Assembly: GCA_015499985.1 (NCBI GenBank)
Contig: JAAAUF010000434.1
Span: 9,797 to 33,602 of the forward strand
Source of the DNA: Haplosporangium gracile
Taxonomy: Eukaryota; Mortierellomycota; Mortierellomycetes; Mortierellales; Mortierellaceae
Direction of reading: 5' to 3'
Length of the DNA stretch: 23,806 nt
The notes under the pieces were generated by a model, which did no database searches, was not told where the DNA came from, and was given only the letters and a program-made list of their open reading frames with translations. Below are positions 9,547 to 20,179 of this stretch, one piece after another. Within the stretch, counting starts at the first letter, position 1. Each line of letters opens with the position of its first letter. Position numbers and translations under genes: made by a program.

Positions 9547-12076
9547 CACCAACAGCAAGATCCTTACTTTCTCCACCCTTCTCTCTCCTGCTCTTCCTCT
9601 TTTTCACAACCCTCTCCCTCAACCTCAATACCCAGTCAGTACACGCTCAATCCCCGACCCTTCGCCGACGATCCGCCTACACCGTCTATAACAACCATTT
9701 CTACATCCATGGAGGTATCCTTCCAAATGCCAAAACTGGCTCAAACGAGTTCAACTCCCTCAACCTGGCCACCGCCTGGCCAACAACAGCTGCACCTTGG
9801 ACCACCCTCCCTACAGGAAAACAGGTCTGGCATCATGCCATGGTCGCCATCGAGCCCAAATTCTCTGCAGGAATTGGCTCAGGCACTCAGGGGTACATTC
9901 TCTCAGTCGGAGGCACGCCCGCCAACGGACAAGGATTCTGGTCTGCCTTTGATATTCAGACAAAGCAGTGGAAGAATGTCTCTGTCGAAGCTGCAGATAT
10001 TTCGTTTGTGCCATACGACGAGCTGGAGGGTCATACTGCGACGGTGGATCCTACAACAGGATTGGTGTATGTCATTGGAGGATTCGATGGTATGTATTCG
10101 AATGCGCTGCTGCCCGAGACCGCTAATCTCCTGTCAGTCTATGACCCCAACACGGGAAAACTTCTTTCGCAGGAGCGTGCGACGACCGCGAACAGTCTGA
10201 CGGGTGCAAATGCCATCTGGTCGACTGAGCGCGGTACGGTGATGCTGCTGGGTGGATCGAGAGCTGTGGAGACAGTCTCTGTGGTTGGCCTGGATATGTC
10301 CGTCTTGACCGAGTATAGTCCTTCTAGAAAGACGTGGACCAGTATGGTAAGTGAAGCATTGTCTTCGCATTTGCGGCAACCCCAGTTATGGATTTTTACC
10401 GTTATCGTGGTGTGCTCTTCCAGGCGAAATTGACCCTTGACAAATGTTTCCACTGCACCCCTGTTCACCATAGACGACATCAGGGGCGATTCCCCAAGCC
10501 CGTTTAGACGCGTGTTCCGCTGTCTGTAAGTAGCCTATGGAAACCTAGGACTCTTTTTAAAATCCTCAATTACAGGGTCTTCATACCTTTTGGCTAGGTT
10601 GGCCGTGTTTTGTCTCAGCCTTGTGTGCCAAACATTCATATCTTTCCTTCCTCACCCAATCAAATTCCTCCGCTGTTCATCAAAATAATAACAACAATAG
10701 CTGACGATGGAACAAAAGTGATTGTCTATGGAGGCGCTGCCGACGCAAACACCTTTCTGAACTCAATCCATATCCTCAACGTGACGAGTGGCATTTGGAC
10801 TGCGGGTCCTCCCTCGACAGGAGTGCTCTCCCAAGCGACGTGTGCCTTCCATTTGGGCATGTTCATTGTCTTTGAAGGCTCGATCGCCCCAAACGACATG
10901 AATTCATTGACGGGCACCACGCCGCTCATCTTTGATGTCGTCAAGGGTAGCTGGACAACCTCTTTTACACCAAGTGCTGAAACTGGCGGTGTCACCTCAC
11001 CTTCTCGTCCTAACAGTGACGACGCTATTGACTCCAGCGACAGCAGTGCTTCAGGAGACACGAGCAAGCTGGGAGTTATTATTGGCGCGATTGCAGGAGC
11101 GATCGTTTTTTTGTTGATTGCCTTGGGAGTTTATTTAGTCCACAGACGGAGGAAGTTAGCCCGAGAGAAGGTTGTCAGGGATACGGAAGCCAGAGCAGTG
11201 GCAATGCTTGCCGCCGAGGAGAAGCAGAAGAAGGAGAGTGGGCCAAAGGTCATGACGGCGGCAGACCATTATGCGGCAGCTCAAGCAGCTCTGGAGGAAG
11301 CCAGTAAAAGACTTCGCCCGTCGGCGTTTAAAAGCCCCAAATCGTGGATCTCGGAAGCAAACACCAACTCGGTCACGGATGGCAGCATCTCGACTGATTT
11401 CAGCAAGGCGCGTCGACTCTCGGATCCGGAGGTTCAGGCAGACCCTGCACTGTGCTATCAACAGTTGCTGCTGAAGCAGCGACAGCTCCAGATGCAACAT
11501 CCTCATTTGATTGGTGGCCACTCACTCCGGAGTCCGCACTCATGTGCTGCAGGCGATCACGATGGCGGCAGTGATAATGACTGCAGCAGTACGAGCAGTA
11601 GTCGCAGGAATAGCACAGATAGCCGGACAGGAGACAAAAAGCGGAGGCTGAAGATCAAGATTGACCAGTTGTGGGTGCCACCAGAGGGGATAGAGGAGCT
11701 GATTGTGTCGCCTACACCGTCGTCACCACAGGATTGGAGCGGTGGGAGCAACATTGTAAATAATCAACACCACTATCAACCACCTCGGCCGTTGACGCGG
11801 TCGATGACGCAGAGGATCAACTCGTGGGACCTTGACCTCACACCTCTGTCTGCTCGTGGACCGCATGCGGTTGTCCGAGACCTCAAGGTCGAGCATATCT
11901 CCCCGCCTGCCCCTTCTCTTCTTACAAAGTCGTCTTCGGATTCCTCTGCTTCGGGGCCCTCTACGGCAGCTCCTTCTGCTTCTGCGTCTGCAAACTCTTC
12001 TTCTGCTTCTGCAGACTCTTCCTCTAGTCCACCCCCTTCCTACACTTCTTGTTCACAACCGTTGATAACCTTATAA
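9543..12076 (+). CDS. kelch gene B: kelch receptor-like membrane protein with Ser-rich C-terminal extension, 3 exons
   Basis: Exons 9543-10346, 10474-10525 and 10701-12076 join to 743 codons; introns are 127 and 175 nt, GT...AG. The signal peptide is hydrophobic at about 11-27 with likely cleavage after VHA (residue 35). The ectodomain has kelch Gly-Gly pairs in five blades; in the sixth, Gly-Gly has become Glu-Gly (IVFEGS). A transmembrane helix spans about 409-432, followed by HRRRKLAREK. The tail has MTAADHYAAA (about 470-479), KARRLSD (about 521-527, a basophilic-kinase-type site) and ARGPH. A roughly 50-residue Ser/Ala-rich extension absent from genes A and C follows and contains PPPSY, a WW-domain-binding PPxY motif, near 729-733. 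The tail has little Gln compared with A and C. Role inferred: surface receptor or sensor; partner unknown. It is a diverged paralogue and shares tail features with the broken copy. Confidence 0.87.
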
Positions 12077-12080
12077 TAAA
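12075..12080 (+). terminator. AATAAA polyadenylation-type signal overlapping the stop codon of kelch gene B
   Basis: AATAAA begins within the TAA stop (12074-12076). As the only canonical signal seen close to the stop, it would give an extremely short 3' UTR; a cryptic signal further downstream is equally possible. Confidence 0.3.
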
Positions 12081-13364
12081 CTAATAGCATCCTTTGTAGT
12101 AAGGGGTAAGATAGGGTATGGTGCGGATCTGCGAGTAAATTTGGCGCAAACTGTGGGTTGTGTAGTCTACGATGGAGCGAAAAGGCGGAAGTATCATCAG
12201 GCAAGATAGTTTAAGAAGAAAAAAGAGAACAGTGCGACATGTGGTCCCTCATGACAGCATGGTTACAATTGGTAAAGATGAGGGCTTAGGAGTACATTTG
12301 AGCATTGAGAGCAGGAAAAACAAGATGTAGACATGTAGAAACAGCCATTCATGTATTTGTTGGGCAAATGGTGCACACAAGCATCAAACCCGCCCCCCAG
12401 CAACAAAATGAATGGTTGCCCGCACAAAAATAAGATAGAAAGCTGTATTGTGGGCGTTGCTTTTGAAATGTAAAATGGGTGTGTGAAAAGACATACTGGG
12501 GTCTGGTATTGTATTTTGAATGTGTGGAGGAGCTTCCTTGTATCAGTACTTTTTTTCTTTCCTTGCACATTCCTTTCATGCTCCTTGCATTCCTGATGGA
12601 TAAGCAATCTCCGAGGAAAAAGAGAGGTGTGAGACCGGCACAGAAGTTTACGGTTGGGTTCTGAGAAAGCGAAGTGAATTGAAGTGGAGGAGTGTAAAAT
12701 ATGTAAACAAAGCGTGTATGTACGCCAATGTACATCGCCCATTGAATTTGAAAAAAATAACACAAAATGCAAGACAACACGAAAAAAATAGACAAATACA
12801 CAAATACACAAATAAAGAAGAAGAAAAAGAGGCGAAGATGAGAGCAATTGAGCGTTGTCGACGGTTGCGACTTGTTGCAAGATAGGATTGGATGGGATAG
12901 CATAGCAGGGAGGATGAGCGGGTGAGAAGTAGAAATAAGGAAAAAAAAGGAGAAAGCACATAAGACTGGAGAGCGGAGTGGGGGTGTGGACCAAACAGCA
13001 ATTAAGATTCGTCTCTGTCAAGGTTTTGGATGGTGCGGCCTGGGTGTTTGAAAAAACGAAAGCCGATGATGGAAGACTGCAGATAGGTGAATTGTTCTTT
13101 CTGGATTGACAGATGCTGTTGTTGATGCTGATTTTATTATTATTGTTGTCGGTGTAATGCATGGTGTGGTATGGGGGTATGAGAGCGCAATTGGCAAGGG
13201 GAGGACAGGAAAAGAAAACGAGAGAGAGAGAGAGAAAGAGAGGGCGCCATTGTCCACTTTATTTTTCTGGATCTCTTGGAACCACCCACTGGCCACATAC
13301 GAGTAGACCGGCGGTGATGTGGTGATGAAACCAGAGCCAGAAACTAATAAAGTTTTCTTGTTGG
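12077..13364. other. intergenic region between kelch genes B and C
   Basis: No supported gene. A 299-codon reverse-strand frame (12263-13162) is open but has low-complexity Phe/Ser/His/Cys-rich composition, no domain and no homologue among neighbours, so I do not call it. The region ends with a GA-rich tract (13217-13242) about 400 bp before kelch gene C. Confidence 0.55.
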
Positions 13365-13646
13365 TTCTCTTTCCGCTCAAGTTACTTTTTTTCTTTTCTC
13401 CTTCTTCCTCTTCTTTTTTTTATTTCACTTTCCCGATCTCCTTCCCCCCATTCCATACACTCTTGTCATTCCGTTCTTACTTTTTTCATTTTCCTTCTTC
13501 TCATTCATTCTCTCACGCAAAAACCAGGCCTAGTGTCTCTATCAGACACACCTGCATGACTCTTTAACGACTTTCCTTTCCTCCTTCCCTCCACCTTACC
13601 TACAACCACCACCCCTTTTTTCGCCTCAACTCAAGAAAAAAAAAAC
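13365..13646 (+). promoter_or_regulatory. pyrimidine-rich promoter/5' leader of kelch gene C with a 3-codon upstream ORF
   Basis: The coding strand is CT-rich from about 13378 to 13630, then shifts to a run of A directly before the ATG at 13647, a favourable fungal start context. An upstream ATG at 13556 gives Met-Thr-Leu-stop (13556-13567), about 80 nt ahead of the main start. Such a short, distant upstream ORF would permit re-initiation; whether it lies in the transcript is unknown. Confidence 0.5.
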
Positions 13647-16485
13647 ATGAACAGCAAAAGCCTTTCTCAGAACCGAGGAAAGGCCTCGTCTAGACTCCCT
13701 TCTATACTCGCCACCACCTTCCTTTCCCTAGTCATCTTCTTCCTTACCACCCCAGCAACAGTCAGCGCTCAGGCTCCCGCAGCCCGTCGGAGACTGGCCT
13801 TCACCCAGTACAATAATATCCTCTACATCCAAGGAGGGTTTACCTCAACACAGGCGATAGGGCAATTCAACTCCCTCGACTTCAAGACCGCCTGGAAGAC
13901 CAGTACCCCTTCCTGGTCAAACCTTGCTGTAGGCCCTGTTATCGCTCATCACACCCTGGTCGCTGTCAAACCTGAACACGGCGCCGGACTCGGAGGCGGC
14001 GCGCAAGGGTACCTACTATCTATTGGAGGCAACCCTGCGACTCCAGGAGCCTTCTGGACGGCGTATGATTTCCAGGTAGGGTCTTGGAAGGCTATCCCTA
14101 CACCTTTACCTGGCAATTACACTGGTCTGGAAGGCCATACGGCGGTTGCGGATCCGGACACGGGCCTTGTGTACGTAGTGGGAGGGTTCTATAGTAACAC
14201 GACCGCGAATACCTTGACGGTATTTGACCCCAAGACGGCGACGGTTGTGTCGAGCCAGGCAGCGACGAATGCGAACAACCGCACGGATGTGGCAGCTGTT
14301 TGGTCGTCGAGACGTAAGACTGTGTTGACCTTTGGTGGGTCCAGAGCTGTCAATGCCGTCAGTGGATTTGACCTGACCAACTTGAATGAGTATGACCCCT
14401 CCGCTGAGATCTGGAAGACCATGGTACAGTACACTCGCAGTCCAGAAACCTTATTGTTTAGGGGAAGGGGGAGGAGAGAGGAAGGCGAGGAAAGACAGAA
14501 AGGGGTTGAAGTCGATGAAGACTAGAGGAACATAATTGTATAGGGGGTGTGGTTGTTGTTTTTTTAGCGACAGGCTGACAGGCATGTTTGAATTAGCTTT
14601 TGCTAACCTGCCAATTACGACAACACGTTTTTTTATGTACTACTTGCTGATAATGTAGGCAACGACTGGCAATATCCCGACGCGCCGCTTGGACGCCTGT
14701 GCTGCAGCTTGTAAGTAAAATTGCTGTCCATTACCGAACCACTGGCTTTGGGGGTTGCTTGCTGCGCTGGGCCTTCCCTTTTCAATTCAAGGGATGAAGA
14801 CGAGAGAAAAAGCTCAATTGCCTGTCTTCGGAGACTTTGTTTACAAGTCCCGCTGGATTAACATAATACTTTTATGTCCTGTCCTTTCATTAGCGGAAGA
14901 TGGTTCCAAGATTGTGCTATTTGGAGGATCGCTCGACTCCAACACTTTCTTTGACACTATCTATGTGCTCGATGTTGTCTCCGGTGTCTGGCGTCAAGGC
15001 GCATCAGCGTCAGCGTACCGAACCCGTATGGCTTGTGGGTTCATGGCAGGACAGTTTGTGGCCTTTGGAGGGTCCAAGGGCTCGAATCGCGAGACGACTA
15101 TGCACGACAATGTTCCGATTATCTATGATCTCGACCTTGATGTCTGGTCGACTGGGTATGACCCCGCTGGTCCTACTGGCGGCGGCAGTGGCAATGGAGG
15201 AAATGGAGGAAATGGCGGTAATGGAGGCGGTAATGATGGTGGAAAGAGCAACACTGCAGTTATTGCTGGCGCTGCTGGAGGTGTGGTCGCTATGATTCTT
15301 ATCGGTGTGGTTGCGTTCTTCATCTTCAGACGGAGACGTCAGAACAGAGATAAGAAGGCCATTGAATCAGAAGCTAGGATTGCGGCTTCGGTGGCGGAAG
15401 AGGATGAGCGCCAGGGACTCGGATATCGGTTTGATCCCATCGCTCATCACCAAAAGTACATGCATGTCAGCACGGTCGACAATGATAAGGATCCCTATGG
15501 ACGCTCTACATCTGGACCCGCTTATTCGGATGCTGGTGGCTCTAATGCTATTGGTGGTCGTGCGGGCCAGGTGAGTGCTATGGATCACTATACTGCTGCC
15601 GCGGCACTTCAGGCTCAATCGGCCAACTCTGCCACATCACCAGGAAGAGGGGCACCCAGAACTCAATCCACGTATTCTGACGCGTACACGCATGGGACCT
15701 CCGAGAACGACTACTCTGCTCTCATGCCTCTGAACAACAACCATTTGCATCAATCTCCACTCCCTTCGGGAGGAGCCAGTCCCATCGACCCAGAACTCTA
15801 CCACCAACAACAGCTCCATCAACAACAGCTGCAGTTCCAACAACAGCAGTACCAGCAGCAGCAACAGGATCTTCAACAACAGCTGTTGCATCAGCAGCAG
15901 ATGTATCACAGTCTGGGTGTCGCGTCCGTCTCGGGTGTACCCGCACATCCACCTGCAACTCCTTTGACGCCTTTGACGCCGAATACAGCGTACTCGACTA
16001 CAAGAGGTTCAGGATACCCGTCTGACGCGTACGAGTATAGCGCCGCAGCCGCAGCTGCAGCCGCAGCCAATGCTGCACCCCTCTCAGTCCAACCCTACCA
16101 ACAGCAGCAATTCGGAGGACCATACCAGACACACCAACACCACCAACGGGACAGTGTCGTTCACGGCCCACAGTCCTGGACGGGCAGCGTCTACGATACC
16201 CCATCACAGACACAATCAACACCTACACACCCACCCTTGACCGCAAGTGCGGTCACCCAGCCATGGACACAGAGTGGATACCATGGCTCTGACTTGGGTT
16301 CGCAACATAATTGGGGTATGCCTGGCGGTGTGAGTGCAACGACTGCGGGACTTGGTACTCCTGGTATTGCGAGTACAAGAGGGCCACAAGGGATTGTGGC
16401 ACAGACATTTGCTATACCTCCTCGGATTGGAGATGCACCTACGACGTCGAGGCCTGGTGATTTGGGATACGTTCCGCCCCAGTAG
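13647..16485 (+). CDS. kelch gene C: kelch receptor-like membrane protein with Gln-rich tail, 3 exons
   Basis: Exons 13647-14423, 14659-14710 and 14894-16485 join to 806 codons; introns are 235 and 183 nt, GT...AG. Signal peptide hydrophobic about 19-33, likely cleavage VSA|QAP near 41. Six blades carry Gly-Gly pairs (QGG, IGG, VGG, FGG, FGG, FGG). A Gly/Asn-repeat stalk (15181-15243) precedes a transmembrane helix at about 398-421 and FRRRRQNRDK. The long tail contains DPYGR, SAMDHYTAAAALQ (about 504-516), GTSENDY, a Gln-rich tract (15799-15903), TPLTPLTP, a poly-Ala run (about 660-668), GPQSWTGSVYD, TRGPQ and a C-terminal GYVPPQ. It is the closest paralogue of kelch gene A. Its stop lies 304 bp from the stop of the convergent sterol reductase. 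Role inferred: cell-surface sensing; ligand and signalling output unknown. Confidence 0.88.
15181..15243 (+). repeat. Gly/Asn minisatellite in the juxtamembrane stalk of kelch gene C
   Basis: Imperfect 9-bp units of the type GGAGGAAAT encode repeated Gly-Gly-Asn just outside the transmembrane helix. The tract is likely flexible and prone to length change. The other family members have Ser- or Gly-rich spacers here but no such repeat. Confidence 0.75.
15799..15903 (+). repeat. CAG/CAA-rich tract encoding the Gln-rich segment of kelch gene C
   Basis: About 35 codons, mostly CAG and CAA mixed with His and Leu codons, encode repeated Gln runs in the cytoplasmic tail. Kelch gene A has a shorter counterpart at 5059-5124. 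The mixed codons suggest selection for Gln content rather than a pure recent triplet expansion. Confidence 0.8.
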
Positions 16486-16789
16486 AGCGCCTTTTTTTCT
16501 TTTCTATCTTAATAATAACAATGATGATTTTATACCCTGTTATTCCATTAATTCATTAAGCGACAAGAGAAGGATAGATGGTTCTGCCAAGCATGATGTG
16601 CGTCTTGGTTCTTTCTCTGCGGACAGTTTGAACATACCAACCCACTTCTCCTTGCTCCATTCCTCCATTCCTCACATTCACAAAGATTAATAAATGATGA
16701 AAATTGATATTTATGAGAGTGAAAATGAACAAAAACAAAAGAGAAAACTAACTGAAGAAAACAAGGCTCAAGTCAAAGACACCTAGTCT
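16486..16789. other. convergent 3' intergenic region between kelch gene C and the sterol reductase
   Basis: The two stop codons face each other across 304 bp. The + strand has AATAAA at 16689-16694, about 200 bp after the stop of kelch gene C, a good candidate polyadenylation signal. No canonical signal for the reverse-strand gene was seen, so the 3' UTRs may overlap. Confidence 0.6.
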
Positions 16790-18677
16790 TTAGTAGACGT
16801 AGGGGATCAACTTGTAGGGGACGACCTTCATGTATTCCTCCCAGTACTTGCCATACTTGCCCTTGCAGCGGGTGTGATCACGCTGGATGCGGTGCAACAA
16901 CAAGATGGTCATGTAGATGATGTAGAAGTAAGGCAAGAGGTGCTTGGTGCCGCAGGTCATGCACATGGCAAGCGAGATCAAGAGGTCACCAACATAGTTG
17001 AAGTGACGCGAGAGACCCCAGTATCCGGAGCAGAGGAGGAGCGACTTGTGGGTCTTGCCGTCCGAGGTGACGAACGAGGTGCGGATGACCTTGGCGGGCT
17101 TGCCCCAGATCATGCACTCGCCGTTGGTCGAGCGGACAATGTCCTTCTGGTGGTTGACGGAGCGGAAGATGAAGTAACCAGTGAAGCCGATGGCGAAAAT
17201 GATGCCGAACTGGACGGGGGTCAAGTCGACGGGGTTGCGGACGAGGTAGTGCGACTGGAGGGTGTACAACCAGGGCAGCCAGACAGAGTCACCCCAGGCA
17301 AGGTAGAAGCCGAAGTGGTCGTGGGCGATATCGATGGTGCGGAGGTACCAGTCCTCGTTGTAGAAGAAATCCAAGACATAGGTGGCGTGGAGCAAGTTCA
17401 AGAGGATCATCGAGTTGGTGACATAGCCAATCTTCTGGTACTGGGCAGCAGCAAAAGACAAGTTGATCATGGTCCAGGCAACGATTCCGGGGCGACCGTT
17501 GTGGAAGAGCTTGAAGTCAAAGTATTTGCCGAAACGGGGGTTGAACTCGATACCCATAAGGAGATCGTAGATGAAGGAGCCAGAGAACTTGCGGTCGGCG
17601 GCGTGGGAGGGGAAGAGGTAAGCCTTGATGTAGCAGAAGAAAGTGAGGAAATATCCGTAGGCGTTGGCAGCGATCAAGAGACCACCCCAGTTGTCGTGGA
17701 TAATCGACAGCTTCCACCAGCCAAAGTAGAGGCCGCCGGCAGCGTAGATAGCGTGGGAGATGAACCATGCCAACAATCCGTTGACCTATTTGGAAGGATA
17801 AAAATGCAATTGAAAATGGAAGAAAGGTTAACCACCATTGTACTCATTCTGGTTGTGAAGTCATTGTTCCTTCATAGCCACCATCGGCATTTCCTGCCAT
17901 TTGACGTTGAGTTTTTCTTCTTTCCCCCCTCTGCGGTTGTTCGTTTGTTCTTTTTGATTTCAAGTCTTTCTCGTCGGTCTGTTGTCCTGAGTCCTGGAGG
18001 TTCAAAAAAATTAACAATAGAAAAAAAAAAGCCCTTGATCCCTGCCTCTGCCTTTTCTGTTACACGGCGTCCATACTTCCTTCAGCCCACTTTCTACCTC
18101 ACACACATATTATTCTCCTCCACAGCAACATAATCAGCAAACATGAAAAAGAAAAAGACATACCTTGTAGGGGAGCAAGTGTCCAGCGGGGGTACGCTGA
18201 CCATATCCGATCTGGGCAGGGAGAAAGGCGTAAAGAACAGCCTGGAAGGTCAACCAGGTGAAGAAGAGACGAGCAGCATAGGGCGAGAAGGTGGGCAACT
18301 CGCGGGCCAAGAGGGCCTTCAAGGCAACGAGGGCATCAGGCGCGTTGTAGATTTCGAGGGCGGGGGCCGACATAGCACACTGGTATCCATTGCACGAGAT
18401 GTAGGTGTAAAGAACCCAGATGGGGGACATGACCAGGATTCCGAGCGAGATCAAAATGGTGCCGAACGAGACATCTGATTCAAGTTGGAGAAAAAAGGAG
18501 AGCGGTGATTAGTTTTCGAATGAGAAGAGATCCTGAAAGAGATGACTTATGTTGTTAAGAACAAGATGGAGAGAGGTGCTTACCGCGATCGCGACCCCAG
18601 GTCTTGCCGACTTGGTGGTCAACGGTCTTGGTGGTAGTCGTCTCGGTGACGACGGTTTTCCTCTGCTGTACTGCCAT
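16790..18677 (-). CDS. DHCR7: 7-dehydrocholesterol reductase (sterol delta-7 reductase), 3 exons
   Basis: Reverse-strand exons 18677-18584, 18474-18164 and 17785-16790 join to 466 codons (human DHCR7: 475); introns are 109 and 378 nt, GT...AG. The enzyme reduces the C7-C8 double bond of sterols with NADPH in the ER membrane. Family hallmarks are both sterol reductase signatures (IYDLLMGIEFNPR, about 207-219; LLHRIQRDHTRC...KYGKYW, about 431-450), HDHFGFYLAWGD (about 290-301), typical of the DHCR7 branch, and GYWGLSRHFNYVGDL (about 389-403). Several hydrophobic membrane segments are present. The start is chosen at an ATG opening a Thr-rich polar N terminus before the first membrane segment; stops flank the exons. 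DHCR7-type specificity over ERG24/TM7SF2 or ERG4 follows from near-continuous similarity to animal DHCR7, as remembered. In Mortierella such an enzyme leads to desmosterol-type sterols. It is unrelated in sequence to the flanking kelch genes. Confidence 0.93.
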
Positions 18678-18850
18678 TGTAGGAAGTATCGAAGAGGGGA
18701 AAGGAGGGTGGGGAGAGGGGCGAAAGAGAAGAGTGGGGAAAAGAAGAAGAAAAGAGAAAAGAAACAAAAAGAGAAGGAAAAGACCTTGAAGTTATAGCGA
18801 GCGAACAAAGGAGAGCGAGACACACTCACGCTGTGTTTGAATCGACCCAC
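18678..18850 (-). promoter_or_regulatory. pyrimidine-rich leader of the sterol reductase gene
   Basis: The + strand is GA-rich from about 18685 to 18785, so the transcribed strand is CT-rich directly upstream of the ATG at 18677. This matches the leaders of the kelch genes and so looks like a general promoter feature in this genome. No sterol-response element was recognised with confidence. Confidence 0.45.
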
Positions 18851-20179
18851 ACTTGTCTGTGTCTTTTTCCTTTCCTTTTCTTTTGGTGCGTATTATGGCC
18901 TTGAGTTCAAACTTGCTCACTTCATCCATCCTCGCCTATTCTCTATTTAGACATGTCCATTGCGATCAATCCGCATAGTATTTTTCTACTCATACAAAAC
19001 CGCTAAAGCGCAATAAACAATCGTTACAACGCACTTTTCTACTCATGAATATTACTAGACACGATCAATTGAACAAACTCCTTCATCGCCACCTTGACCC
19101 GTGAGAACAATGGTTCGTCATTATTATCATTATCCCTGGCGCAAGAGATGGACAGAAAAAAGTTTTGAAAATCTCTTTCTTTACAAAATAGCAAAATGGA
19201 TACAAGATAAGCCAGTCGAGCAACCTAATCTGAAATAGCATTGACAATCAAGAACTCTCCGCTCTTTTCTCTGTTCTTGTACTTTTACCGGTTCACTCTT
19301 CTTCCTCTTGTGATGGGCGTACAAACAAACACCCATGCCCTTTTTCCTCCCTTTCTGTTCTCTCGATTGTCCGCAGGTTTGGATTGGACTCGTCATCCCC
19401 TCTCTCCAGCAGACAACAAACACAAACTCTCACACCGACGTTGCAAGACCAATTCTCGATCACTTCAAGACAACAACACACACGAACAAAAAATAACACT
19501 CGCGCCTCTTCTTCTTCCTCCCTCCAACACTTGAGGATACGAGGATCAATTGAGTGCCATCCTGTAAGCCAAAGGGGTATTCGATCAACTAGTAGCAGTG
19601 TAGAAGAAGACAAAGAGCTACTCAGAGAAAGAGGGCAGGACAGGACAAACAGGATATGTTTTTTGTTTGTGTCTTTTTCGTTTGTTCCCTTTATTTTTCC
19701 CCGTTCACAAAATCGTTTTACGTTCCTGGGCTGATTTCGAGGTTCTGCGCTCTGATTGGCTGTCGCGTTTATCGTTCCACCTTTTTGCGCTTCTGGAGCA
19801 GCCTCAAGGCCTTGAACTTGAACGGCCTCAGCTCATTCTAAAGAAAAAGAACACGTACACAGGCGCCCCCAAAAACTGAAAAGGAGGACCCTGTACGTGG
19901 AATGGTAACAGCTCTTCCTTCTTTTAGTACCGAAGGGTGTTGGCCAGTGAACACTGAACAGCTCCTTTTCTAGGGACTATCAGTCGACGTGTCTGTTGAT
20001 GCTATCAAACTAGGGTTATTTTCCTACGCAGTTTTGTTTTTCAATTCACCCTTACATAAAATTGCTGCACTGAGGGAGCCTTGTTCTCATACAAATCTAA
20101 ATGCTGGGAAGTGCCGAAAAAGGCTTTAATTACGATTTAAAAAAAATGATGGGAGCATATATTATGAACTAAACGATGC
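18851..20179. other. intergenic region between the sterol reductase and kelch gene D
   Basis: About 1.3 kb between the 5' end of the sterol reductase and the 3' end of kelch gene D, both on the reverse strand. Open frames are at most about 116 codons and overlap one another in several phases without a recognisable product. No tRNA, rRNA or mobile element was seen. It presumably holds the distal promoter of the reductase and the 3' UTR of kelch gene D. Confidence 0.6.

Noticed and set aside
12263..13162. 299-codon reverse-strand open frame between kelch genes B and C
   Set aside because: Long for chance, but the protein is low-complexity (Phe, Ser, His, Cys, Leu), has no domain, no splice structure and no family resemblance; it reflects the purine-rich + strand.
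14755..14893. Open frame continuing upstream of exon 3 of kelch gene C
   Set aside because: It is intron 2: the acceptor at 14892-14893 and the 52-nt exon at 14659-14710 match the other family members exactly.
16874..18133. 419-codon open frame on the + strand across the sterol reductase gene
   Set aside because: It lies antisense to the firmly identified reductase exon 3 and intron 2, is Val/Glu/Gly-rich as expected from a mirrored coding strand, and has no domain.
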